From: Echinometra lucunter
Lineage: Eukaryota; Echinodermata; Echinoidea; Camarodonta; Echinometridae
DNA length: 64,000 bases
Direction of reading: 5' to 3'
Assembly (NCBI GenBank): GCA_029962745.1
Contig: CM057171.1
Coordinates: 22,428,637-22,492,636 of the forward strand
This document shows, one piece after another, positions 25,900 to 37,500 of the stretch (position 1 is its first letter; each line of letters opens with the position of its first letter). The notes below the pieces were generated by a model. That model was not told where the DNA came from. It did no database searches and was given only the letters and a program-made list of their open reading frames with translations. Both the position numbers and the translations under genes were made by a program.

Positions 25900-26750
25900 T
25901 AATTTTATTGAAAAAATGGACAATGCTGCCGTTGTCTAATCAAGAGAAAGTATAATGTCTTTTAGGGAATCGTCTCACCTAAATCACAAAAAAAAATCAC
26001 AAAATAGCGCCTTGATGACGTTACGATGACCTGATGACCCTGAAATCCCTGCTGGAACTTGTCCTCTATTGCCCTGACTACTAGCGAACATTTCATGAAA
26101 ATTGAATGACTTAATTTTGAGTTATCAGTGTAGCAAAAATGGTGGAAGAATAAAAAGAAGGAGACATTTGAATTCGGTAGTTTGAATACCCTTCTTTAGA
26201 AAAAAAAAAATAGCTAGAACATATTCGATGCGCCGCGAAAATCGAGGAGTAATAAAGATGGTATTGGGGAAGACTGGAATGTATGATCCTCATTTAAGAA
26301 AGTGTGCCGTCCCATGTGCAGATAATACACGTAAAAGGGGACATTGAAGGCATTCACTTATTGCAAAATTGGACTATAATGCCATTGTCAAAAATATATA
26401 TAAAAAACGCCTGATAGGGAACTGTCTCAGCTACAGCATAAAGAAATCTTGGAGAAAAATTGACAACCATAAGCAGATAATATCCTGAATGGAATACAGG
26501 AAATGTGACGCCATAAATTGAAAATTGATTTTTCGATTTGGGATGAGAGTATAACGAGAGTATGACGACTTTCTAATCATGAAAGGGCAATTTCTCTTTT
26601 ATAAATTCAAATCTAGAAGTCATAAACTTTCAGAGCATGTAAAGAAAAATGGAGTATCTCCACCCTTTCTAAGGAGCTCTGACGGTATATGAATAGATGA
26701 AATTGTGACGAAATCAAAGGGTGATCTATCATGACAGACCACCTAAACAA
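25900..26750 (+). repeat. Interspersed repeat family (copy 2, partial)
   Basis: Shares TCACAAAATAGCGCC, TGATGACGTTACGATGACC and the right terminus GACAGACCACCTAAAC (26733-26748) with the element at 45737-47394, in the same orientation. No left end is seen. Noncoding. Confidence 0.6.
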
Positions 26751-26804
26751 AAAAGACAAATATGTGCTCGCTTTTTGTATTGAACTTAGCGATAGCATAT
26801 CGAT

Positions 26805-27052
26805 ATTTAGAGTAACCTGTTCTATGCCGACTGGTATCTGTCGAACTGGGCTACATAAATTTTCAACCCCAAAAAATGTCTGTCAAAAGTTGGGATTCTG
26901 CCATTTCAACTTTTGGGAGGTTCATACATGGCACAACACGTTAAGTATGACATGAGTGTCGAATTGTGCGTACGGTATTGCGGACAACAGAAGCTGCACG
27001 TATTCTTCAATTAGAAGCAAATACCATGCATTTGTCGGATGTCACAAATCAG
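26805..27052 (+). repeat. Recurrent exon-like unit, copy E (upstream of the CCP gene)
   Basis: CTGTTCTATGCCGACTGG and the following bases match the 5' half of the unit. The 3' half is open without a stop from about 26957 and reads SNCAYGIADNRSCTYSSI and then KYHAFVGCHKS, ending at ATCAG|GTGAGACG in phase 1. Because the first CCP exon at 31649 begins in phase 1, this copy could serve as its upstream exon or alternative first exon. The frame upstream is closed by a TGA. Whether it is transcribed is not shown. Confidence 0.6.
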
Positions 27053-27240
27053 GTGAGACGTTCTGCGGGAATGTTGGGTAGTAACTATCCAAAGTGACAG
27101 TAAAACAACAGCGCACAAATAATATCAGTATACTGCTTTCTCTAAACTCCTAGCCTTTTGTCGTATGTGAGTCAGCGTTACCTCACCAAGCTGTTATGCT
27201 TTCGTTTGTTTTTGTGTGGTTAATAGACATTGGTGACATT

Positions 27241-27722
27241 GTTATGATTTTAGAAAAAAGTATCATCTTGTTACTTTAAAATTGGACAAACAAAAGGGTT
27301 ATAGTGTAAAATTTCCATTTTGTAGTTGCAAAGTGTAGCATCCACAGAAAGTATTTCTAAATATTAGAAATGTGAACAAATGTTTGAAAAATATACTGGG
27401 GCGGTTGCACAGACCAGACGTAAGGAGTGTGCATGCGCGAATTGCTCAACGGACCGTAGTGTGTGCATTGGTTTATCATACGGTGGAAGGCAGATAACGC
27501 TAATTTTTAATTCATGCAAACGGTCCTCTTAATTTAACGTCACTCACGACGAAAATTAATAAAATCCCGGTTTGTGTCTAACTTACCCATTTTTCTTTCA
27601 TTCCGAACTATGACTGATTTCAGGGTGTTTAATAAAAGTAATCATGCACTTGTTTCATCTAAGTTTGACATTTTTAAACCAATGAGCTACTCACAAGGCT
27701 AGCCAATAACTTAATGTTCAAG
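27241..27722 (+). repeat. Duplicated block, copy 1 (partner at 62895-63335)
   Basis: Shares ordered blocks with 62895-63335 on the same strand: GTTATGATTTTA, GGGTTATAGTGTAAAA, ATGTTTGAAAAATATAC, AGGAGTG(T/C)GCATGC, GGAGGCA-ATAACG-type sequence and CAC-AAGTTAGCCAAT-type sequence, with small indels. It starts about 190 bp after unit copy E, in what would be its intron. Confidence 0.8.
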
Positions 27723-29085
27723 ATATACTGGAGTTCAGGTCATGACTGCAACCTGAAGGAAAATGTTTTTTTTTAAATTGCATTAGGCCCTATTTCTTGT
27801 GTCAGTTCTAACTGGTTTGCTGGTGGTTGAATAGTTTACTCCATTTTTAAACACGGATGTCCAGTTTGAGACTTACGGATTGTGGAGTTGAAGAGAAATT
27901 GGCAACTGCACCGAAGGTACCGCGTTGTCCACAGAAACAAGCATGTGAGACGATACATAAATTTGGCGTGCATGAATTGCCCAAAAACTTATTTCCAGGT
28001 ATTCGAAGAGCAAACCTACCCTATGATCATGATGATTATAACTGAAAAGAACAAAATGAGAAAGCTCTGAATTTATCTAACACATTCCTAGTCACCCCCA
28101 AGCCCCCTCTACAATATGCCCTCCAAGAGCGAGTGGAAAGGAGTAGGGAGAGCGGGGTGAGGGGTTTCGGGCGAACTGCTACACCAACTGTAACTAGGAA
28201 AGTCAAAGTTTGAATCCTGCGAAAGGCCTCAAATGTCAATGATAGAAAAAAAACAACAACAACTACATTCTCGGCTATCAGTACTGGGATTTTATTTGTA
28301 CTTTTTTGGACCATTTTTTATCTATCCCCCCCCCTCCATTTATACTCAGAAATTTCGTAAGTACACCACCTGGCTATCTTATCATGACCATAATAATTCG
28401 CAACAATATTCGTAGCGACAAATATTAACATTTTTACTTTGCAAACATTTACTGGTTGTTGTTGTTGTTTTTTTCTTTTCTTTTCTTTTTTTTTACTAGC
28501 GGGTGAACGGTGACATCTTGGCCCAGTTGATCGCAATTACTTTGCTTGTATCTAAGAAAAATGAACGTTTATCAGTTATAATCCATTAAACATTTCTTTA
28601 AAATTATCGGTGGGTCTACATGAAAATTAAAAGAGCCATATCGGTCCATTCTTTTTTTTACAAATCAGTCTTGCTGCTTCAGACAAATTCTGTGTAACCC
28701 AAGAAAAAAAAATGTTTAGATATCATGGCAAATTATTCATTTTGCCCAAACTCGTGGTTGAAATTTACAACGAAGTCATTATGCCATCCAATATTTGATT
28801 AAAGTAAAGGCATGCATCCTAAAGTCAACTTTACCAGTAACTCTTAAGCAAGTTCTTTTTGTTGCTTTTTAGTGATTGATTTTATTTCAACATTCACAGC
28901 ACTCAACTGGGACAACAACAAGGAGGGATAGGGTGCTTTTAGCATTTTCAAGAGTGGTGTGGTGTTGTTTCTCCTCAGTGTCCCAATTCATCGCTATAAT
29001 GTTCCCAGTTCACTTATTCTGTTCAACTTCAGCCAGTTCAAGTACCTTAGTTTAAAGATTATTTGTATGAAAACTAAAGTAATAG
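27723..29085. other. Spacer; one weak Cys-containing frame
   Basis: A frame at 27857-28000 reads LTDCGVEEKLATAPKVPRC and ends at TTTCCAG|GTATTC, which could be an exon, but its acceptor phase does not match the neighbouring units. Otherwise there is a C-run near 28327 and a (GTT)n tract. No gene is claimed. Confidence 0.35.
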
Positions 29086-29158
29086 CAGAGGCGTCGATCC
29101 ATTTTTCGGATTGGGGGGAGGGGCAAGACGACCAAGCGGAGATGAACCCACGGCTACT

Positions 29159-29166
29159 GATATATA

Positions 29167-29199
<33 letters not shown>

Positions 29200-29219
29200 C
29201 CATATGTGTACACACACAC

Positions 29220-29287
<68 letters not shown>
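29159..29287. repeat. (TA)n-(CA)n-(TA)n microsatellite
   Basis: Compound dinucleotide repeat. A protein-like frame over it is an artefact. Confidence 0.95.
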
Positions 29288-29289
<2 letters not shown>

Positions 29290-29354
29290 TGAAAATGCTT
29301 CACGTTGATAAAGGCCTATGTTATAGGCCTATATCAACGTGAAGCATTTTCAAT
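29288..29354. repeat. 67-bp near-perfect palindrome
   Basis: ATTGAAAATGCTTCACGTTG and its reverse complement CAACGTGAAGCATTTTCAAT enclose a second inverted pair around AGGCCTAT. Arms of about 30 bp have one mismatch and a spacer of a few bases. It abuts the (TA)n tract. Confidence 0.9.
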
Positions 29355-29844
29355 TTGGGAAAATTATGCATTTTGCTAGATTGTGAACCATCCTGCTTTT
29401 CTTTTAATTTCGCGAGCGAGCGAGCAAAAAATAACAAATTTGTTCTTATGAGAGACGTATTTAGTTATGAAAATACACTGTAGACATATATGATACCTAA
29501 AAAATATGGTTACCTCGGAGTCAAATATGAACTCTACTTTGTCACATCGCTGGTCCATTGTTGTTGACCCCCCCCCCCCCCCACACACACACACACACTC
29601 CTTTTTTTTAATATTACGAGCGAGCGAAGCGAGCGAGGAAGCACACACTGTTTTTGATGGTTGAAGTAGTAACCTCTTCGGCAAATTACACTATGAGCCC
29701 ATGAAACATACATTATCTATTCGGTCTCATCTCACTGAATTCGTTTGCTTTTCAAAACCATTACTATCAAACGAGCGAGCGCAGCCAAGCGAGGAAAAAA
29801 TATACCCTTTTCCATATGATGGAAGTGTTATTTCGTCATCATGA

Positions 29845-29925
29845 TTATATGATAATGTGATAATAATGTGATATGCGCTATACAAGAACAGTATACAATT
29901 ATTGTAATTATCATCAGAATACATT
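29845..29925 (+). mobile_element. 3' end fragment of the tRNA-derived SINE
   Basis: GTGATATGCGCTATACAAGA (29870-29889) is the reverse complement of the SINE 3' end found at 52.4, 54.8 and 56.7 kb, so this fragment lies in the opposite orientation, inside the hAT-like element. Confidence 0.75.
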
Positions 29926-30578
29926 ATAAACCTGTCATGCCTGTATATCGAAATAATACATCCGATCACCTGTGTGCCGAATATGACACTGTTTTAGCTA
30001 CCTCGCTTGCAGTCCGAATTCATTCTGTTTCTACCATAGTGAGCAAAGTCAACAACCGATCCTGGCAAAATTGTAGGGATTCGTCCAAAAAAATTTGTCA
30101 ACCACCTCGCTGCCCAAATATAATGATATGTTGGAATCTCGCTGCTATAATAAGCTATTTGCTGCCAGAAATCATCTTGCATCTAGCTTTTACCAGCAAG
30201 AGTAGCGAGCGAGCTAACGAAAAATATGGTTTTTTTTTATATCTAGGGCTTTATCTCCTGAAAGTGTATCTATCTTAGGTCAACTGCCCCCTCGATTTCT
30301 TGGAGTGACATCTTGTTTGGTTATATTACTTTCTATGAGTAGAAGAATGGTATAACATTAGACAGAAACACAAGATGTAAACCAATTTCCTTTCATAAGA
30401 ATAGTAATTATCATCGGCATTGGTTAAGATACTTAAATGCAAGCTTTCATTTCACTTCCTTCCTTTTCCTTATATTTCTCTTTCTTTTTTCTTTCTTTTT
30501 TTTGGTTCGGAAATTATTGGGGGGGGGGAAATGATATCTTTGCCCCCCCCCCCCCCGCCCCCAGGATCGACGCCTCTG

Positions 30579-31575
30579 AGTGATACATACCTTATTCAAT
30601 ATATATATATAGTAGCCTATCATTGATATTATTAAGCGTATGAAAAAAATATGGAGGCTACCAGTGATCTTTCAGAGATTGCAAAACACCTACCCATTTC
30701 AGCCCGCTCTCCCCTACGGTCTTATGAAGAAAACCTTCTTCCGCCACCCCGCTGGTGTCATTTTAAAGAGATTTCATAAATACGTTAACTCTTTCACTAT
30801 CATTCAAAACAAGTGCGTAATGAAATGTTACATCTTTTATTCAAAGTTTAGATTTTCTTATCTAAGAAATGTTATTCAGAAAACAATTACTCAGGGATTT
30901 TTTGTTCTCTTGAATTTTTATCACTACATTCATGAATTGCTCCTTTGCCAAAAAAAAAAAAAGAGAAAAATTCAAATCCTTCTCCTGAACATCTTAACTC
31001 ATCTTGCAGGAGTTCAAGTTGTTATAAATTGCACAGACCTTTTGTTTTCAAAACTTCAATTTTCTACCTGTTATTTACGTTTTTATTGAGAATAAGCTCA
31101 ATTCCACTCAAAAATTGCACCTGATCGTTCAATTTCAATCTTAAAACAAGCAAAAGCTCAAATTTCGTGACTCATAGGGGAAAAAATGGGTAGCCTACTC
31201 GTCTTGGCTATTTCCCAATTGTGAAGCCATGGAGAAACTAGATTAGGTATTTGTTCATAGTTTCGTTATGTTGAAAACTCAAATGCTCGTTTCTAAGGTT
31301 TGCCTGAAACTTAAATGAACTATACCCAAGTAGTTACTCGTTCTAGTTCAAACATGTCAAAGGTATCAATTTCTTCTATATCGACACAATTGAGGAACTT
31401 ACAATGACTGCTTATTCCCGCAGAAGATGGAATTTAGAATTCCTGCCTTAACTTTAAAAGACCTTATTTTCAAAAACTAACTGACTGCCTTCATGCAAAT
31501 AGAATATTCTCAAATCTTGTGAAAAGTATCTCTTTGCAACCATACAACACAAGTAGATGACAAAAGAAAAACAAA
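30579..31575. other. Spacer upstream of the CCP gene; possible relic exon
   Basis: A 149-codon open frame (30640-31089) has no recognisable domain. Its end, after CATCTTGCAG at 31000-31009, reads GVQVVINCTDLLFSKLQF in phase 1, faintly like the start of the CCP exons (G..MNCSAPF). It may be a decayed CCP exon, but the other cysteines and the tryptophan are missing. Confidence 0.3.
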
Positions 31576-34500
31576 ATGTGGATCACGCTCCTCTCTCCGT
31601 CTCTCTATTTCGCAAGCACAGTGTCAATTTCAATCTCTTTTGTTTCAGGCCATATGAATTGCAGTGCTCCATTCCTTCCTAAACATACCACCGTTCATCA
31701 CGATCTTCGTCTGAATTATAACTTCGGTGACAGAGTGACAGTAACGTGTGATGCTAATGATGATGTCTTTATTCTTCAGTGTCACAACAAAGGGCTGTGG
31801 AGTGGACCGGATGTAACGTGTCCTGAACCAGTTATCGAAGGTACCAGACATATTTCTCTTGTGATTTAAGATCATCTTTATCGTGAAAATAAGGTTTATC
31901 TCGCCTCTTGAGTATGTGTTGGTTTATGATCAAGACTTGTATAGGAAAGTGATTATACCTCAGAAAGAAATTTTCTCATTATTTTCAATTCTGCATTCTA
32001 CTATAACTTTTCCAATACTGCAGGCAATTGGAATTGCAGCGCCCCTTACGTTTCTAAACAAGCCACGATTCAAGATCTACGTCTCAGCTATAACTTTGGT
32101 GACAGAGTGACTGTAACGTGTGATGCCAATGGTGACAGCTTCATCCTTCAATGTCATAACAATGGACTCTGGAATGGATCTGTTGTATCGTGTCCTGAGC
32201 TAAGTACGTACCACATAATTATGCTTTTAGATGCATGATATAAGAAAGACGTCGTAACTGATCTCGCTAATCTTATACATTTCTGATAATGATATGTTTT
32301 TTTCACCAAAAAAAAGTTTCCTTTTCTCCTTGCAGTTCTTCCCTCCCATGCCTTCTGTGCTGCCCCCGCAGTGCCTCCTGATTCAACCATTCAGAATCTT
32401 CGTCTCTCATACAAAGACGGTGATACCTTAAATGTGACTTGTAACAGTGGTCCTGATTGGTTCGATCTGACTTGCAATGACGGAATATGGAGTGGGCAGA
32501 ACATAGTGTGCCCGGATCCAGTGTTAGGTATTAATACAGATTCTCTTATTATAGATTTAAAAAAAGTGGGAATGTCCTTTCAACTGGTAAACCGTCAATA
32601 TAAAGTATATCTCGGGAAAAGGAATAATGATAGCACCTTTTGCATTTTCAATTGACGACACTGCTGCTTTTGTAATACCCATGCCGTCCTGGTACTTTAA
32701 ATTGTGTATTTCATACACTAGTATAAGATTTTATTTATATTTGAATCCTATTTTGTGCCATAATTCTATTAGAAATTTACATTAACTGAATAAATGTAGG
32801 AAAGTAGATTTTTGATTATCGGCAAATCTAAATAATACGGGCATAATTGCCAAATTATATCACCCTCGGCTCCAGCTTCGGGTGATATGAATCCAATGGG
32901 GTCAATATATAAGTCTCTTTCTCCGAAATGCCAGTCAATACTATTATTGCCATTGTTATTATCATTATCTACACGACATCTCCAGCAAGTTCATAACAAA
33001 TAATTCTCAAAATTGCTCTAATTTTCGAGTCATTGAATTCCGCAGATCTCGGCGTTTCCATCCTGAGTTCCGGTACTGTTTTACATTTCCGTTACAGCAA
33101 GAAAATGCAAGCTCTAAAAGGCAACGCAACATGATTCACAAAATTCGCCAATTTCATCGATCTCGAACGCGTATTTAAACCAAGTGTGATTGTCGTGCAA
33201 GTTTAAAAATTCTTGGACGCGAAAAAAAAAAACAAATGCATAATATCACAGTTATGGACTTGACTGTTTGATGGACTTTTTTTCTAAATTGAGTCGATAT
33301 GATTTTTGAAAAAAAAAGACCTATGTCTTGTATTACATATCTGCTTTCAATGCCATGTCTACAGAATGCAATTCACCAATCATACCAACCGTCTCATCCA
33401 CTGATAATGTAAAGCCTCGCTACAAGATTGGTGACGAAGTGAACGTGACGTGTAACGACGGTTCTGATTGGTTCATTTGGGAATGTCATAGAGATGGTCT
33501 TTGGCGTGGAATGGCTATTCGGTGTTCAGTGAATATTCTGCCATCCACAGGTAAATTTACAATTCCAATATTACATGAAAACTAATACTAGTTAATAACA
33601 ATCAATAAATTCGTTTTATTTTTTGACTAAGGGTGCAATTTATTGTAAACATGTACAGATGATATTTTGTTACGATATAATGAGAAATTAAACAATGATT
33701 TGATTTTTAGTGATTTTGATAATGGTGACGATTAATTGTGATAGGAAAAGTAATGCTATATAGCACTATTACCATCAAGGTAATGACGTCTGTGGCACTC
33801 ATTACATTTCACCTCACTGCAGTCATAAAGTGAAAACAAAGTGTAGAAATAATCTTACAAATAAACACAAACCAAAAAATAAGTTCCCCCTAAAACATAT
33901 CCCTGTATTTTTTTCGATCAGGAACCTTTGATGAAATCTGAATACAGATTTATGTAGCCACACTTCTCAGCTACATTTCCGGAAAAATTCCGGGCAAAAC
34001 TTTCAGTCACGCTTCAGTGAACACGACAAATATGCAAAATTTCATATTTTGAAGTTCACAAGCCTCGTGTCCTGACTTTGATGTTGTGATATCGGAACAT
34101 ACGTCAATTTTTTCTGCGTATCCTTTAGTTTCTGACCCAAGGGAGATATGTGCCAAATTTCATGAAAAAAAAAAAAAAAACTCGCAATAGATTGAGCAAT
34201 AATCATCGATGAAAATAGGCCAGATATCATTGTTAAAGGTTCCCTCGACTTGACTTTATGTACAGCTAGGGAGCATAATTTGGCCTATTTCCATCAATGA
34301 TTATTGTTCATTCTACTGGAAGTTATTTCATGAAAATTAGCACATAACTTTAAGAGGTCATAATCTAACAGGATCTTGCACCAAATTAATTATCCGATGC
34401 GGCATGGAGCAGGGACAAAGTCCTTAGCTTTCATCTCATTTGCATAATTTTCTCGTCTCATTTGCTCCCTGAAGCATAAGAGGTCGGGATTTCGACGAAA

Positions 34501-37500
34501 ATCAAATCAGATAAAATCACCAACAAGTCTTATCATGGTTATCCACATTAAACAATGGAGTTTTGCTCCATGTGTAAAAAAAGTAGCTTTCCCAGTCGCA
34601 AGCCCTTACTGAAGCGTGAACTTTCCATCAAAATGCCATGAGATTATTGATACATTTACACCAGTCATAAAACATGCTAAAAATGTTTTGAATAAGATTT
34701 TGTAGTGCACAAAAATGAGGCAATAATTACTGAATAATTTCACCGTGGTAATATTTTTTTTTAAATTATGTGTTCATTCAGCCTTGAAATGATAGGTATC
34801 AATTGCAAAAGTTGCAAGCACCCTTCCAAAACATGAATTACTCTGCATTACATCAAATTCACCGCGCAAAATATGTCGAAAATGCAGTTTGTGCCATGTT
34901 CTTGCTCACTCAAGCATGAAATTTGGTGCACAAATCATTTGGCATGTCTGGTACCAAATAAATGTTATGTTGCATGCCTACAAACGCATAAAACTAAAAG
35001 TATATTTCGATATCACATCATCAAAGTCAAGACACGATGCTTTAATATGAAATTTAGAAAAAAAAATGACAATTTTGCATATTTGTCGAGTTCACTGAAG
35101 CGTGACTCAAAGTTTTGCCCTGATTTTTTTCAGGAAATGTGGCTGAGAAGTGTCGCTCTATACATCTGTATTTAGATTTCATCAAAAGTTCGTGATTAAA
35201 AAAAATACAGGTATATGTTTTAGGGGAAACTTATTTTGTGTTTTGTGTTTAGGTTATTTTCAAACCACCCTCAATGCTTAATCATTGTGGTGTGACAACA
35301 ATCAAGAAACAGCAAATGAAAAAAAGAAAGAAAGACGGATTTTGTTCAACATGCCCTCAGTCATTTTTTGCGCATGGATGTATAAATTCAGTTTATTCCA
35401 GTTCAAAGATCAGGAATATCCTGCTAGCAAGGGGGTGGGGGGGGGGTAGGAAAACATGCACATGAGTGCCGTTAAAGAAAATTGACATAGAATTGAGATT
35501 GCAAATTAACATATTGATCGAAATTCTATTGGATTATTTTATTTTTTCAAAACTACAATAATTTAATGGCTACATTTTCAACCCTCTTTTTAAAAGCGCA
35601 TGGAGACACTGCGGTAGTGATATGAGCTATATATACACTGTAGTATTATTATTATTATTACATTAACTATTTAGTCATATTTAATGCGTGTTGAAACCAA
35701 AACGAAAACCTAAACTTTATACTGGTATTTATAACAGAGCAAAAATATCTTTCGACGAAGCGTTTTGCACAATCCACCAATGAACGTGATGGAAGGGATT
35801 ACTTAATAACTGGCCTTCTGGTTATAGCTGTGATTTTGTTCATCCTTGTCCTGATGTGTATGGCAGTGTTCTTCATCTTCATGAGGAAGTAAGTAATATG
35901 TAGCATGTATAATGTCAGTAGGGTGCTTTTCTTGATAACTTTCAAGAACCCCCCCCCCACACACACACAAATCTCTTGCAATAGACATGATAGAAGGTAC
36001 AGGTGTTAGCTCTGTTTTTAACATAACAGACAGCATGGTCAGAGCTTTTACTGTAAAAAAATTATTTCATATTTTAACGGGAAATTTACTGGCAGTGGCA
36101 ACACCCTGAGTGTTCGTTATTACATATCAACCTGGGTTCCTATCCTATTCTAACTCATCTTTAGCCTGAGAAATACGTGTACCATACTCGTATAACCTAC
36201 ATCTTATAATACGTGAATACCGAATCTTTGTACCCTTTAAATTATATGGGGGCTATATTTCAGTAGTTATTAAAGATGTTTACAGATTCCAGTTAGGCAA
36301 TTCAAATCTAAAGTTGCCTCTACCTAATCATTTATGGAACATACTAATCTGGCATCGCATTTTAAAGACTACCATTACATGTATACTCCAGAAAACTATT
36401 GACCTGCCGCCTCAAAATCACCAAAACGTCGCCAAAATTAATTTTCCTGTTTTGTAGCTTATCTTAAAGTGGAGAATCTCAGTTTTCCAATGGTATATGA
36501 CTCATTCAAATTGCTCCACAATAGCCCCTTCAAAAGCACATTCGATAATTAGGAATCAATAAGAAAAGAGCCTTTGTAGTTCGGAACAAAAAGAGCGCAC
36601 AGGAGCTCCTCTGCGCTCTTTTGCTAGTTAGGAAGCGTATCAGGGTATTCAATAGTCATGGCAAACTGGTATGAAGGGATTATCAGATTAGGCTAAAATT
36701 GAGAACTTTAGAAGCTATTCTTTATTTTCTCTCAAAATCATTTCATTACGTTGATGAATTGCACACAAGGATGGCAATGAATGGTGGCATAACAACAGAT
36801 AACAGCGCTCTAACATCCATAAGGTTTGTATCAAAGGCAAATGAGGAGTCTTTTTTCATTGCTAAAATTATATTTATGGGGCAAATTACATTCCCAAACT
36901 TTCAGACATGATAAAATGATACTGAAACTACCAATTTCTATTAAAAAAAAAAAAAAAAATAGACCAATCCAACTAAAATGACCTTTCTTGGCCGTTTTCT
37001 CAGTTGTGATGAGTGAGCTTATGTCGAAAGGGTGCGTGCGCGGAGCGGGATGGGAGCGGGGAGGGAATAGGGATAGCCGCTACCTTTCGAGAGAAGACCC
37101 TCCGGTTGTCTCGAAAGGGAGGGTTCCGTATGGACAGTGAAATTAAAGCACCCATTCGTTGAAACCGGGGGAGAGGGGGCTTGTCTCAAAAGGGTGTGTT
37201 GAGTAGTCTGATGTATCAGCCGTTTTTTTTTTTAATGTAAGTAAAAAAAAAAAAAGAAGATGATAAAAAAATTAGGAAAGGAGACAGGCGGTTGGCATCA
37301 CCTGATGGGGGTGTCCAAGGCAGGCGCGGATCCGGTGGGGGGGGGGGGGGGGGCGAGCGGGCCTTGGCCCCCGACCCAAAATTTGTGCTTTTCAGCCCAT
37401 TTTTGACCATTTTAGGTACCTCGCCCCCCGGAAAAAGTAAGGTCCCCCCAGTAAAAAAGAAGAACGCCAAAATAGAAAATATAATGTACAACCATGTTTT

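Larger units (their letters stand above)
29086..30578 (+). mobile_element. hAT-like non-autonomous element with 15-bp TIRs
   Basis: Left end CAGAGGCGTCGATCC (29086-29100) and right end GGATCGACGCCTCTG (30564-30578) are perfect inverted repeats. Flanks AGTAATAG and AGTGATAC match in 6 of 8 bases, as expected for an aged 8-bp hAT target duplication. The 1.5-kb interior holds TA/CA microsatellites, a palindrome, GAGCGAGCGAAGCGAGC clusters and a SINE fragment, but no transposase. Confidence 0.8.

Noticed and set aside
27857..28045. Frame with CGVEEKLATAPKVPRC, possibly homologous to the 54.5-kb exon
   Set aside because: Spacing of two Cys and a KxP pattern is too little. The acceptor gives phase 2, not the phase 1 expected after copy E.
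28959..29342. 127-codon open frame with many Tyr/Ile and His/Thr
   Set aside because: It runs through a (TA)n/(CA)n microsatellite; the protein is a translation of simple repeat.
30640..31089. 149-codon open frame
   Set aside because: The longest ATG frame in the spacer before the CCP gene, but AT-rich, Lys/Phe/Tyr-rich and without motif. Only its last part was kept, as a possible relic exon.
31205..31245. Possible unit fragment (GGCTATTTCCCAATTGTGAAG)
   Set aside because: Match too short to separate from chance.
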